From: Burkholderiales bacterium
GTDB lineage: Bacteria > Pseudomonadota > Gammaproteobacteria > Burkholderiales > Casimicrobiaceae
Assembly: GCA_015075645.1 (NCBI GenBank)
Contig: JABTUF010000001.1
Location: forward strand, 434,001 to 498,000
Length of the DNA: 64,000 bases
Reading direction: 5' to 3'
Shown here: positions 1 to 9,011 of the stretch, one piece after another
Position numbering within the stretch: position 1 is the first letter of the stretch
How the letters are laid out: every line of letters begins with the position of its first letter
Translations under genes and position numbers: made by a program
The notes under the pieces: model-generated
What the model saw: only the letters and a program-made list of their open reading frames with translations
Database searches by the model: none
Told to the model about the DNA's origin: nothing

Positions 1-363
1 CGAGCAGCCGCGCACGCTGCCCAGCCGGTCCTTGACGACACCGCGAAACCCCTTGATGAGATTCGCACCGACGAGGCGGGCATACCCGGCCTCGATCGCC
101 TCGCAGCCGCCCGGATACGGCGTCGCCGGCATCGAGGCCTCGACCGCGTGGATCGTGTAGTCGCGATCGATCGTCACGCGCAGCCACATGTCGTGGATCG
201 GCTCGCCCGGCGCGCGCACGCCGGTCATCAGCCGGTAGGGCGCGGGTTTGGTGTCGACCAGGCGCGCCTCGAGGTCGAAGCGCCCGTCCTCGCGGCGATA
301 GCCTTCGCAGACGACGCTACGGGTGTGCAGCAGGGCGCGCGGAACCGGCGGGGTCAGGGCCAT
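1..363 (-). CDS. DUF2889 family protein (partial, C-terminus beyond window)
   Basis: Reverse-strand reading from the ATG at 361-363 gives 121 codons with no stop before the window edge. The product begins [19 protein letters not shown] and contains [18 protein letters not shown] and then [18 protein letters not shown], which fits the DUF2889 family. The biochemical role of that family is unknown to me. It is soluble, with no signal peptide or membrane segment in the visible part. It is divergent from glpK, with 129 bp between the two starts. The 3' end is cut by the window, so total length cannot be given. Confidence 0.7.
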   Translation of the reverse strand, partial: MALTPPVPRALLHTRSVVCEGYRREDGRFDLEARLVDTKPAPYRLMTGVRAPGEPIHDMWLRVTIDRDYTIHAVEASMPATPYPGGCEAIEAGYARLVGANLIKGFRGVVKDRLGSVRGCS

Positions 364-492
364 CGATCGTCAGGGGCAAGCGGGACCTCGTACTTCGTCC
401 CGCGCGCCGACCGGACCCGGCGGCGCACTACAATGGGGCAGAAGGACGATATTTTACGACGCGGCGCGCCGGTGCCGCAACCGGAGCTTCCG

Positions 493-1971
493 ATGCCCCA
501 CGTTCTCGCCCTCGACCAGGGCACCACGAGTTCGCGCGCGATCGTGTTCGACGGGAGCGGCGCGGTGCGCGCGACCGCGCAGCGGGAGTTCCGCCAGATC
601 TATCCGCAGGGCGGCTGGGTCGAGCACGACGCGACCGAGATCTGGGCGACGCAGTCGGGCGTGCTGCACGAGGCGATCGCGAAAGCCGGCGTCGCGGCGC
701 GCGACATCGCCGCGATCGGCATCACCAACCAGCGCGAGACGACGCTCCTGTGGGAGCGCGCGACCGGCCGGCCGGTCGCCCACGCGATCGTCTGGCAGGA
801 CCGCCGCACCGCGCCGATGTGCGACGCGCTGCGCGAGGCGGGCCACGCGAACGCCTTCCTCGCGAAGACCGGGCTCGTGCTCGACGCCTACTTCTCGGGC
901 ACCAAGCTCAGGTGGCTGCTCGACCACGTTCCCGACGCGCGCGAGCGCGCGCGCCGCGGCGAACTCGCGTTCGGCACGATCGACAGTTGGCTCCTGTGGA
1001 ACCTCACCGGTGGCCGCGTGCACGCGACCGACGCGTCGAACGCGAGCCGCACGCTCCTCTACGACATCCACCGCGGCGTCTGGGACGACGAACTCTGCGC
1101 GCTCCTCGACGTGCCGCGCGAGGTGCTGCCCGCGGTCGTGCCGTCCTCGGGCGTGTGCGGCGAGACCACGATCGGCGGCGTCGCGGTCCCGATCGCGGGC
1201 ATCGCGGGCGACCAGCAGGCGGCGCTCTTCGGGCAGGCCTGCCACGCGCCGGGGCTCGCGAAGAACACCTACGGCACCGGCTGCTTCCTGCTGATGAACA
1301 CCGGCACGCGACCGGTCGCCTCGTCGAACCGGCTCCTCACCACGGTCGCGTGGTCGCGCAACGGCACGACCGAGTACGCGCTCGAAGGCTCGGTGTTCAT
1401 CGGCGGCGCCGTCGTGCAGTGGCTGCGCGACGGGTTGCGGATCATCCGGCACGCGAGCGAGGTGGGCGCGCTCGCGGCGAGCGTTCCCGACAACGGCGGC
1501 GTCGTGCTGGTGCCTGCGTTCGCCGGGCTGGGCGCTCCGCACTGGGATCCGTACGCGCGCGGCGCGGTCTTCGGGCTCACGCGCGGCGCGAGCGGCGCGC
1601 ATCTTGCCCGCGCGGCGCTGGAGGCGATCGCGCTGCAGAGCCGCGACGTGCTCGTCGCGATGCAGAAGGACTCGGGCATCGCGCTCTCGGGCCTGCGCGT
1701 CGACGGCGGCGCGGCCGCGAACGACCTCCTGATGCAGATCCAGGCGGACGTGCTCGGCGTGCCGGTCGTGCGCCCGAAGGTGCTCGAGACCACCGCGCTC
1801 GGCGCGGCCTGCCTCGCGGGCCTCGCGGTCGGCACCTGGAAGGACGCCGCCGAGGTCGCCGCGAACTGGCAGGTCGACCGCGCCTTCGAGCCGTCGATGC
1901 CGCGCGATCGCGTCGATGCGCTCGTGGCCCTCTGGCAGAAGGCGGTGGAACGGAGCAAGGACTGGGCGTGA
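493..1971 (+). CDS. glpK: Glycerol kinase
   Basis: ATP-dependent phosphorylation of glycerol to sn-glycerol 3-phosphate in the cytoplasm. The 492-residue product has the family's usual length. Visible signatures are the N-terminal phosphate-binding motif [13 protein letters not shown], the substrate-region motifs GGWVEHD and [17 protein letters not shown] in the middle, and [12 protein letters not shown] in the C-terminal half. The ATG at 493 was chosen because [14 protein letters not shown] matches the normal N-terminus; the frame is open further upstream, but that part resembles nothing. A -10-like TACAAT lies at 429-434 without a convincing -35. It sits near ugpBAECQ, whose uptake product is the same metabolite, so the two sets probably serve one pathway. 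Confidence 0.96.
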   Translation: MPHVLALDQGTTSSRAIVFDGSGAVRATAQREFRQIYPQGGWVEHDATEIWATQSGVLHEAIAKAGVAARDIAAIGITNQRETTLLWERATGRPVAHAIVWQDRRTAPMCDALREAGHANAFLAKTGLVLDAYFSGTKLRWLLDHVPDARERARRGELAFGTIDSWLLWNLTGGRVHATDASNASRTLLYDIHRGVWDDELCALLDVPREVLPAVVPSSGVCGETTIGGVAVPIAGIAGDQQAALFGQACHAPGLAKNTYGTGCFLLMNTGTRPVASSNRLLTTVAWSRNGTTEYALEGSVFIGGAVVQWLRDGLRIIRHASEVGALAASVPDNGGVVLVPAFAGLGAPHWDPYARGAVFGLTRGASGAHLARAALEAIALQSRDVLVAMQKDSGIALSGLRVDGGAAANDLLMQIQADVLGVPVVRPKVLETTALGAACLAGLAVGTWKDAAEVAANWQVDRAFEPSMPRDRVDALVALWQKAVERSKDWA

Positions 1972-2034
1972 GCGCGGCATTCGACGTCGGGCCGCGAAGG
2001 CGGCACGGAGTCGGCGCGGGCCGGCACCGGCGTC

Positions 2035-2063
2035 TTGCCCGACGCCGATCGCGTGCGTATACT
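2035..2063 (+). promoter_or_regulatory. Sigma-70-type promoter for the marR-MFS pair
   Basis: TTGCCC at 2035-2040 and TATACT at 2058-2063 are separated by exactly 17 bp. They lie 31 bp upstream of the marR ATG and on its strand. This is one of the two best promoter matches in the window. A MarR operator probably overlaps the start region, but no clear dyad was recognised. Confidence 0.55.
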
Positions 2064-2093
2064 CGCATTTTGCGTGCATGAGCGCCTGTTGCG

Positions 2094-2576
2094 ATGCCCC
2101 CGAGCCCGCACACCGTCCGACCGTCCATCGAAGGCGCCTGCGCCTGCGGCCGCCTGCGCCGCGCGTCGCGCGCGCTCACCCAGTTCTACGACGACGCGCT
2201 CGCGTCCTCCGGCCTGCGGGTGACGCAGTTCGCGCTGATGCGCTCGATCGCGCGCACCGGCGCGGCGCGGGTGAGCGAGGTCGCGCGCGCGCATCTCCTC
2301 GACCGCACGGCGCTCTCCCGCGCGCTCGGTCCGCTGGTCGAACGGGGTTATCTCCGCGTAGCGCCCGGACGGGACGCGCGCACGCGCGAGGTGGCGCTCA
2401 CGCGCGCGGGTGAGCGGGCGCTCGACGGCGCGTCCGCGGACTGGAAGCGGGCGCAGGCCGCAGTGGCGAAGCGCCTCGGCCGCGAGCGCCTCGACTGCCT
2501 GATCGAGGCGCTGCGCGACCTCGAATCCCTCCATCCCGACGCCGTCGCGCGCTCCGATCGGCAGGCCGCAACGTGA
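2094..2576 (+). CDS. MarR-family winged-helix transcriptional regulator
   Basis: A 160-residue DNA-binding regulator. Residues 20-60 (CGRLRRASRALTQFYDDALA) look like the dimerisation helix of the family. The winged helix-turn-helix follows around residues 60-115 (VSEVARAHLLDRTALSRALGPL, then a wing with GRDARTREVALT). Its stop overlaps the GTG start of the following MFS gene (GTGA), so the two are translationally coupled. The regulator therefore probably controls that transporter in response to a small ligand. The ligand cannot be inferred. A good promoter lies just upstream at 2035-2063. Confidence 0.9.
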   Translation: MPPSPHTVRPSIEGACACGRLRRASRALTQFYDDALASSGLRVTQFALMRSIARTGAARVSEVARAHLLDRTALSRALGPLVERGYLRVAPGRDARTREVALTRAGERALDGASADWKRAQAAVAKRLGRERLDCLIEALRDLESLHPDAVARSDRQAAT

Positions 2577-3793
2577 ACGCCGGCTCCCGCGCCGACTGGC
2601 GCACGCCGGCCGCCGTGCTCGTCTGCGGCGGCCTCATCCTGACGCTCGGCTTCGGACTGCGGCACGGCTTCGGACTCTTCCTGCAGCCGATGTCCTCCGA
2701 GTTGCACTGGGGACGCGAGTCCTTCGCGCTCGCGATGGCGGTGCAGAACCTCGTGTGGGGCGCCTCCCAGCCGTTCGCCGGAATGATCGCCGACAAGTAC
2801 GGCTCGGGCCGGGTCGCCGCGGGCGGCGCGGTCCTCTATGTCCTGGGACTCGTGCTGATGGCCAACCCGATCGCGCCATGGTCGTTCGTGCTGGCGACCG
2901 GCGTGCTGATCGGCCTCGGGCTCTCCGGGGTCTCGTTCTCGGTGATCCTCGGCGTGATCGGGCGGCGCCATTCGCCCGAGAAGCGCAGCCTCGCGCTCGG
3001 CATCGGCGCGGCGGCCGGATCGTTCGGCCAGTTCGCGCTGCTGCCGCTCACGCAGTGGCTCCTCACCCACCTGGGCTGGCGCGGCGCGCTCCTCGCGATG
3101 GCGGCAGTCGGCCTCGCGATGATCCCGCTCGCGTTCGGCGTCGTCGAGCGGAAGGCGGCGCATGCGCCGGGCTTGCGCCAACAGTCGGCGCGAGAAGCCT
3201 TCCGCGAGGCGGTCGGGCATCGGGGCTACGTGCTGCTCACCGTCGGATTCTTCGTGTGCGGCTTCCAGCTCGTGTTCATCGGCGTGCACCTGCCGGCCTA
3301 CCTCGCCGACCGCGGCTTCGCGCCGCACGTCGCGGTGATCGCGCTCGCGCTGGTGGGCCTGTTCAACATCTTCGGCACCTACACCGCAGGCTGGCTGGGC
3401 GGCCGGATGCCGAAGCGCTGGATCCTGTCGGCGATCTACTTCGGACGCGCGGTCGTCATCGCGCTGTTCGTGTGGCTGCCGATCTCGCTCGTCACCGTCT
3501 ACGGCTTCGCGGTGCTGCTCGGCCTGCTGTGGCTGTCGACCGTCCCGCTGACCAACGGCATCGTCGCGTCCGTCTTCGGCACGCGCTACCTCGCGATGCT
3601 CGCGGGCTTCACCTTCTTCAGCCACCAGATCGGCAGCTTCCTCGGCGCATGGCTCGGCGGCTACCTCTACGACCGCAACGGCAGCTACGACTTCGTCTGG
3701 TACCTGTCGATCGCGCTCGGGATCATCGCCGGACTCGTCAACCTGCCGATCGACGAGCGGGAGATCAAGCGGACGGCCCCTGTGCCGGCGTAG
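2573..3793 (+). CDS. MFS transporter (monocarboxylate/oxalate-formate antiporter-like)
   Basis: A 406-residue inner-membrane major facilitator with about twelve hydrophobic segments. A cytoplasmic loop between halves lies near residues 185-205. The loop 2-3 region reads FAGMIADKYGSGRVAAGG, the usual GxxxDxxGxR-type MFS motif. Overall it resembles the branch that includes oxalate/formate and monocarboxylate carriers, but the substrate is not readable from sequence. The start is GTG at 2573, overlapping the marR stop by four bases, which indicates coupled translation and regulation by the MarR protein. It converges on ugpQ with 17 bp between stops. Confidence 0.85.
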   Translation: MNAGSRADWRTPAAVLVCGGLILTLGFGLRHGFGLFLQPMSSELHWGRESFALAMAVQNLVWGASQPFAGMIADKYGSGRVAAGGAVLYVLGLVLMANPIAPWSFVLATGVLIGLGLSGVSFSVILGVIGRRHSPEKRSLALGIGAAAGSFGQFALLPLTQWLLTHLGWRGALLAMAAVGLAMIPLAFGVVERKAAHAPGLRQQSAREAFREAVGHRGYVLLTVGFFVCGFQLVFIGVHLPAYLADRGFAPHVAVIALALVGLFNIFGTYTAGWLGGRMPKRWILSAIYFGRAVVIALFVWLPISLVTVYGFAVLLGLLWLSTVPLTNGIVASVFGTRYLAMLAGFTFFSHQIGSFLGAWLGGYLYDRNGSYDFVWYLSIALGIIAGLVNLPIDEREIKRTAPVPA

Positions 3794-3810
3794 GCGCCGC
3801 GCCGCCCCGT

Positions 3811-4548
3811 CTACGTGATGACGTCGACGGCGTCGGTGATCACGGTGTCGACGCCCCAGGCGGCGAGCTCGGCTGCGCGCTCCGCGTCGTTCACCGTCCA
3901 CGCTGCAACGCGCAAGCCGGCGGCGTGCGCCTCGCGCACGATGTCCGCGCGCAACAGCGATTGCTTGGCGTCGAGCGCGACGCAACCCAGCGCGCGGCAG
4001 CGCTCGCGCCAGTCGGTGGGCAAGGTCTCGGTGAGCCAGGCGCGCGGCAGCGCGGGCACCGTCTCGAGCGCCGCCTCGAGCGCGGTGGCGGAGAACGACG
4101 ACAGGAGCGGCGGCACCTCGCTGCCCTTCCACAGGGCGGCGGCGTCGATCGCGATGGCCGCACCGGTCTCGCGCTCGCGGCCCGGCGTCGGCTTGATCTC
4201 GATGTTGAGCGCCACACCGTTGGCGCGGCACCAGCGCGCGACCGCGGCGAGCGTCGGGATCGTCTCGCCTGCGTAGGGCGGCGAGTGCCAGCTCCCGGCG
4301 TCGAGCCGCGAGAGTTCGCGCCAGTTGAGCGCATCGGCGCGGCCCGCGCCGCCGGTCGTGCGTTCGAGCGTCGTGTCGTGCAGCAGGAACGGCACGCCGT
4401 CGGCGGACAGCTTGACGTCGATCTCCGCCATCCGGTAGCCGTGAGCGTGTCCGAGCCGCAGGGACGCGAGCGTGTTCTCCGGCGCGAGCTTGCCGGCACC
4501 CCGGTGCGCGCAGCGCCCGGGATACGGCCAGGGCGGCAGCGCGGCCAT
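3811..4548 (-). CDS. ugpQ: Glycerophosphodiester phosphodiesterase
   Basis: Cytoplasmic GDPD of 245 residues that hydrolyses glycerophosphodiesters to sn-glycerol 3-phosphate and an alcohol. The start reads PYPGRCAHRGAGKLAPENTLAS, carrying the HRG...ENT catalytic motif (His and Glu/Asn ligands near residues 15-30). It continues with EIDVKLSADGVPFLLHDTTLERTT (metal-binding Glu/Asp and catalytic His). The C-terminal part has VAAWTVND near residue 215. Its ATG overlaps the ugpC stop by one base (TGATG), making it the last gene of ugpBAECQ. Length and order match E. coli UgpQ. Confidence 0.94.
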   Translation of the reverse strand: MAALPPWPYPGRCAHRGAGKLAPENTLASLRLGHAHGYRMAEIDVKLSADGVPFLLHDTTLERTTGGAGRADALNWRELSRLDAGSWHSPPYAGETIPTLAAVARWCRANGVALNIEIKPTPGRERETGAAIAIDAAALWKGSEVPPLLSSFSATALEAALETVPALPRAWLTETLPTDWRERCRALGCVALDAKQSLLRADIVREAHAAGLRVAAWTVNDAERAAELAAWGVDTVITDAVDVIT

Positions 4549-5612
4549 CAGCGGATGCGCGCGCCGGTCTGCGCGTCGAACAGGTAGACGCGGGCCGGAT
4601 CGGCGGCGACATGGAGTTCGGCGCCGGCCCCGGGCTGTTCGCCGTGCGGACGCCGCACGACCGCGGCGTCGCTGCCGTGGGCGAGGTGCACGAGCGCGTC
4701 GGCGCCGAGCTGCTCGACCAGTTCCACCGTGCCCGCGAAGAACGCGCCGGCCGGATCGACGAACTCGAGGTGTTCGGGCCGGATGCCGACGATCACGTTG
4801 CGCCCGGTCTCCACCTGTCCGGTCGCGAAGCGCGCGATGCCGCCGTGCTCGAGCGCGATCCGCCCGGCGCCCGCGCCCTTGCCGGGCAGGAAGTTCATCG
4901 AGGGCGAGCCGATGAAGCCCGCGACGAAGCGCGTGGCGGGGTTCTCGTAGACCTCCATCGGCGAGCCGACCTGCTCGGCGCGGCCGGCGTTCATCACGAT
5001 CATCCGGTGGGCGAGCGTCATCGCCTCGACCTGGTCGTGGGTGACGTACAGGCTCGTCGTGCCGAGCTGGCGGTGCAGCTTCTGGATCTCGAAGCGCATC
5101 TGGACGCGGAGCTTCGCATCGAGGTTCGACAGCGGTTCGTCGAACAGGAACACCTTGGGCTCGCGCACGATCGCGCGCCCCATCGCGACGCGCTGCCGCT
5201 GCCCGCCGGACAACTGCCGCGGCTTGCGTTCGAGCAACGGCGCGAGTTCGAGGATGCCCGCGGCGCGCTGGACCGCGACGTCGATCTCGGCCTTCGACTT
5301 ACCCCGGATGCGCAGGCCGTAGGCCATGTTGTCGTAGACGCTCATGTGCGGATAGAGCGCGTAGTTCTGGAACACCATCGCGATGTCGCGGTCCTTGGGC
5401 TCCAGGTCGTTCACCACGGTGTCGCCGATCGCGATCTCGCCGGAGGTGATCGGCTCGAGTCCGGCGACCATGCGGAGCAGCGTCGACTTGCCGCAGCCCG
5501 ACGGGCCGACGATGACGATGAACTCGCCGTCGGCGACGCGCGCGTCGACGCCGTGGATCACCTCGAGGGTGCCGTAGCTCTTGCGGACATCGCGGAAGTC
5601 GACTTTGGCCAT
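4548..5612 (-). CDS. ugpC: sn-glycerol-3-phosphate ABC transporter, ATPase subunit
   Basis: A 354-residue ATPase of the MalK/UgpC type that energises the UgpAE channel. Walker [10 protein letters not shown] is at residues 36-44, and the Q-loop follows in [15 protein letters not shown]. The signature [19 protein letters not shown] runs directly into Walker [13 protein letters not shown]. The D-loop and switch His are in [12 protein letters not shown]-terminal regulatory (TOBE-like) domain covers about residues 240-354. The ATG at 5612 was chosen because [14 protein letters not shown] begins the nucleotide-binding domain normally. It lies 2 bp after the ugpE stop. Confidence 0.95.
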   Translation of the reverse strand: MAKVDFRDVRKSYGTLEVIHGVDARVADGEFIVIVGPSGCGKSTLLRMVAGLEPITSGEIAIGDTVVNDLEPKDRDIAMVFQNYALYPHMSVYDNMAYGLRIRGKSKAEIDVAVQRAAGILELAPLLERKPRQLSGGQRQRVAMGRAIVREPKVFLFDEPLSNLDAKLRVQMRFEIQKLHRQLGTTSLYVTHDQVEAMTLAHRMIVMNAGRAEQVGSPMEVYENPATRFVAGFIGSPSMNFLPGKGAGAGRIALEHGGIARFATGQVETGRNVIVGIRPEHLEFVDPAGAFFAGTVELVEQLGADALVHLAHGSDAAVVRRPHGEQPGAGAELHVAADPARVYLFDAQTGARIR

Positions 5613-5614
5613 CG

Positions 5615-6559
5615 CTATTTCTCGGTCTCGACCAGTCCCTTGACGAACCAGCGCTGCATCAGGATCACGACGAGGGCGGGCGGGATCATCGCCATCATCG
5701 CCGTGGCCATCACCAGGTGCCACTCGGTCGCGGCGTCGCCGCCGCCCGCGATCATCCGCTTGATGCCGATCGCGGTGGTGTAGTAGTCCTCCTGCGTCGT
5801 GACGAGCAGCGGCCACAGGTACTGGTTCCAGCCGTAGATGAACTGGATCACGAAGAGCGCCGCCACGCTCGTCCGCGACATCGGCACGACGACGTCGACG
5901 AAGAAGCGCATCGGGCCGGCACCGTCGACGCGCGCCGCCTCGGCGAGTTCGTCGGGGATCGTGAGGAAGAACTGGCGGAACAGGAAGGTCGCGGTGGCCG
6001 ACGCGATCAGCGGCAGCGTGAGCCCGGTGTAGCTGTCGAGGAGGCCCAGGTCGGAGACCACCTTGTAGGTCGGCAGGATGCGGACCTCGACCGGCAGCAT
6101 CAGCGTGACGAAGATCATCCAGAAGAAGAAGTTCCGCAGCGGGAACTTGAAGTAGACGATCGCGAACGCGGAGAGCAGCGAGATCGCGATCTTGCCGATC
6201 GCGATGACGAGCGCCGTGATCAGGCTGTTCAGCATCATCGTCCCGACCGGCGCCGCCGAGTTGCCCGCGCCGCTCTGCCACGCCTGCACGTAGTTCTCGA
6301 TGAAGTGCCCGCCGGGGACGAGCGGCATCGGCGCGGCGAGGATCTCCTCCGCGGTGAGCGTCGACGCGACGAAGGTCACGTAGACCGGAAAGGCGACGAT
6401 CGCCACGCCGATCCACAGCACCGCGTGCGTGAGGACCGTCAGCGCCGGGCGGTTCTCGACCATGCCCTCGCGGCGTGCGCCGACCCAGGGCAGCAGTTGC
6501 ATGAGCCACGGCATGCGGATGCCGCCGCGGCCCGATCCGGAGTCGTCGCGCGCGGCCAT
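5615..6559 (-). CDS. ugpE: sn-glycerol-3-phosphate ABC transporter, permease UgpE
   Basis: Inner-membrane permease of 314 residues with six predicted membrane segments. The EAA loop reads [25 protein letters not shown], which contacts UgpC. The ATG at 6559 overlaps the ugpA stop by one base, which supports this start. An internal ATG at 6463 ([17 protein letters not shown]) corresponds to the usual shorter UgpE N-terminus, so the first 32 residues may be an extension or untranslated. The protein pairs with UgpA to form the channel. Confidence 0.93.
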   Translation of the reverse strand: MAARDDSGSGRGGIRMPWLMQLLPWVGARREGMVENRPALTVLTHAVLWIGVAIVAFPVYVTFVASTLTAEEILAAPMPLVPGGHFIENYVQAWQSGAGNSAAPVGTMMLNSLITALVIAIGKIAISLLSAFAIVYFKFPLRNFFFWMIFVTLMLPVEVRILPTYKVVSDLGLLDSYTGLTLPLIASATATFLFRQFFLTIPDELAEAARVDGAGPMRFFVDVVVPMSRTSVAALFVIQFIYGWNQYLWPLLVTTQEDYYTTAIGIKRMIAGGGDAATEWHLVMATAMMAMIPPALVVILMQRWFVKGLVETEK

Positions 6560-7440
6560 CAGTACTGCACCTTGCGTTCGATGTAGCGGAACTGGACCAC
6601 GGTGAGCGCGATCACGATGGTCATCAGGATCACCGACTGCGCCGCCGAGCCGCCGAGGTCGAGGGCCTTGAACCCGTCCTTGTAGACCTTGTAGACGAGG
6701 ATCGTCGTCGCCTGGCCGGGACCGCCGCCGGTCGCGGCGTCGACGATGGCGAAGGTGTCGAAGAACGCGTAGACGATGTTGACGACGAGCAGGAAGAACG
6801 TGGTCGGCGAGAGCAGCGGGAACACGATGGTCCAGAACCGCCGGCCCGGGCCCGCGCCGTCGATCGCGGCCGCCTCGACGAGCGACTTCGGGATCGACTG
6901 CAGCCCGGCGAGGAAGAAGAGGAAGTTGTAGCTGACCTGCTTCCAGGTCGCCGCGATCACGATGAGCACCAGCGCGTCGTTGCCGTCGAGCAGCGGATCC
7001 CAGTTCATGCCCGCGCCGCGCATCCAGTGCGCGACGACGCCGAGCGTCGGATTGAACAGGAACATCCACAGGATCGCGGCGACGACCGGTGCGACCGCGT
7101 AGGGCCAGATCAGCAGCGTCTTGTAGAGGTTCGCCGCGCGGAGCGCCCGGTCGGCGAACACGGCGAGCAGGAGCGAAAACGACAGGCCGAGGCCCGCGAC
7201 GAGCAGCGAGAAGACCGCGGTGACGCGGAACGACGCGAGGTACTCGTCCTCGGAGAACAGGTGGCTGAAGTTGTCGAGGCCGACGAACTCGACCTCGATG
7301 CCGAACGGATCCTGCGCCAGCATCGACTGCCAGGCGGCCTGGCCCGCCGGCCAGAAGAAGAAGACGATCGTGATCGCGAGCTGCGGCGCCACCAGCGCGT
7401 AGGGCAGCCAGCGCGAGCGGAAGACGACGCGCTTGTCCAC
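6559..7440 (-). CDS. ugpA: sn-glycerol-3-phosphate ABC transporter, permease UgpA
   Basis: A 293-residue inner-membrane permease with six membrane segments and the EAA loop [23 protein letters not shown] near residues 180-205. Length matches E. coli UgpA. It is cotranscribed with ugpE (one-base overlap). A 110-bp gap separates it from ugpB upstream and contains a weak hairpin near 7510-7528. Such gaps are common where the binding protein is made in excess of the channel; whether that applies here is inference. Confidence 0.94.
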   Translation of the reverse strand: MDKRVVFRSRWLPYALVAPQLAITIVFFFWPAGQAAWQSMLAQDPFGIEVEFVGLDNFSHLFSEDEYLASFRVTAVFSLLVAGLGLSFSLLLAVFADRALRAANLYKTLLIWPYAVAPVVAAILWMFLFNPTLGVVAHWMRGAGMNWDPLLDGNDALVLIVIAATWKQVSYNFLFFLAGLQSIPKSLVEAAAIDGAGPGRRFWTIVFPLLSPTTFFLLVVNIVYAFFDTFAIVDAATGGGPGQATTILVYKVYKDGFKALDLGGSAAQSVILMTIVIALTVVQFRYIERKVQY

Positions 7441-7550
7441 GACCGGTCAGGCGGCGGAGGATCGGCCGGAGCCGGTCCTCGCCGCCGCGTCAGACGCGTT
7501 GTTCACGCAGGTTCCCGTACCCGGGACCGCCCAGGGCCGGCCCCGCGGGC

Positions 7551-8879
7551 CTACTCCTTCGCGGTCTTCTGGAACCGCCGCAACAGTTCGTTACCGCGCT
7601 TGACCGAGTTGTCGAGCGCCGTCTTGGCGTTCTGCTTGCCGGCGAGCATGTTCTCGAACTCCTCCTCGAACGCGTCGCGGATCTGCACGAAGCTCCCGAA
7701 GCGCAGGCCCTTCGAGTTCGGGGTCGGCGGCTTGTTGTTGATCTGGCGCACCGACACGTCGGTGCCCGGGTTCTTGTCGTAGAAGCCCGACTTCTTCGTG
7801 ATCTCGAACGCCGCGAGCGTGATCGGCAGGTAGCCGGTCTTCTGGTGCCACTCGGCCTGGCGGTTCGCGTCGGACAGGTAGGTGAAGAACTTCGCGATGC
7901 CGCGGTACTCGTTCTTCTTCTTGCCCGACATCACCCACAGCGAGGCGCCGCCGATGATCGAGTTCTGCGGCGCGCCGGCGACGTCCGCGTAGTAGGGCAT
8001 GAACGCGACGCCGTACTTGAACTTCGCGTTGCGGTTGATGTTGGCCTGCGCCGCCGACGACGAGGTCAGCATCGCGCATTCGCCGCTGTAGAACTTCGCC
8101 TCGGCCTCGTTGCGGCGGCCGGCGTAGGTGAAGTAGCCCTTCTTCGACCACTCCTGCAGGTTCGACCAGTGGCGCACGTGCAGCGGCGAGTTGATCTTGA
8201 ACACGGTGTCGAGCCCGGCCATGCCGTTCTCGCGCGTGCCGATCGGGACGTTGTGCCAGGCGCTGAAGTTCTCGACGTGCACCCACGACGGCCAGCCGGT
8301 CGTGTACGCGCACTTGGAGGCGCCCGACACCTTGATCCTGGCGGCCGCGGCCATGACCTCGGGCCAGGTCACCGGCGCGCGGTTCGGATCGAGGCCGGCC
8401 TTCTGGAACACGTCCTTGTTGTAGTAGAAGACCGAGGTCGAGCTGTTGAACGGGAACGACAGCATCTCGCCGCGGCGCGTCGTGTAGTAGCCCGCGACCG
8501 CCGGCAGGTAGATCTTCGGGTCGAACTTCTCGCCCGCGTCCTTCATCACCTGCGCGACCGGCCGGATCGCCCCTTTGGCCGACATCATCGTGGCGGTGCC
8601 CACTTCGAACACCTGCAGGATGTGCGGCGCGTTGCCGGCCCGGAACGCCGCGATGGCCGCAGCCATCGATTCCGGATAGGCGCCCTTGTAGACCGGGACG
8701 ATCTTGAATTCCTTCTGGCTGTCGTTGAAGCCCTTCGCGAACTCGTTGACCCGGTCGTTCAGCGCGCCGGTCATCGAGTGCCACCACTGGATCTCGGTCT
8801 GCGCCTGCGCGAGCGATGCGGCGCCGGCGAAGAGCGCGGCGAGCGCGACGCGGGCGAGGCGTGCGGGACGGTACGTCAT
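7551..8879 (-). CDS. ugpB: sn-glycerol-3-phosphate ABC transporter, periplasmic binding protein
   Basis: A 442-residue periplasmic binding protein. The signal peptide runs to about residue 26 (hydrophobic ALAALFAGAASLAQAQ), followed by TEIQWWHSMTGALNDRVNEF, the usual UgpB start. SGECAMLTSSSAAQANI and GGASLWVMSGKKK are further family-like stretches. The strong ribosome site GAGGAGGAACC directly precedes the ATG. A -10-like TAGAAT on the minus strand lies at 8932-8937, with a poor -35. First gene of ugpBAECQ, which imports glycerol 3-phosphate and glycerophosphodiesters. Confidence 0.95.
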   Translation of the reverse strand: MTYRPARLARVALAALFAGAASLAQAQTEIQWWHSMTGALNDRVNEFAKGFNDSQKEFKIVPVYKGAYPESMAAAIAAFRAGNAPHILQVFEVGTATMMSAKGAIRPVAQVMKDAGEKFDPKIYLPAVAGYYTTRRGEMLSFPFNSSTSVFYYNKDVFQKAGLDPNRAPVTWPEVMAAAARIKVSGASKCAYTTGWPSWVHVENFSAWHNVPIGTRENGMAGLDTVFKINSPLHVRHWSNLQEWSKKGYFTYAGRRNEAEAKFYSGECAMLTSSSAAQANINRNAKFKYGVAFMPYYADVAGAPQNSIIGGASLWVMSGKKKNEYRGIAKFFTYLSDANRQAEWHQKTGYLPITLAAFEITKKSGFYDKNPGTDVSVRQINNKPPTPNSKGLRFGSFVQIRDAFEEEFENMLAGKQNAKTALDNSVKRGNELLRRFQKTAKE

Positions 8880-9011
8880 GGTTCCTCCTCGGGTGGGACG
8901 ATGCCGGGCGATGCGCCCTGTGGTCGCGGCGATTCTAGGGCAAACCGCGCTCCGCGACGAGTCCCCGCGAGGCGCGAGCGTGAGTGCCCCGGTGGCCTTT
9001 GCCGGTCCTGG

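Noticed and set aside
454-2079. Long antisense open frames over glpK and many other genes
   Set aside because: At about 70% GC, stop codons are rare in shadow frames. These products are Arg/Ala/Gly-rich, match no family and lie opposite clear genes.
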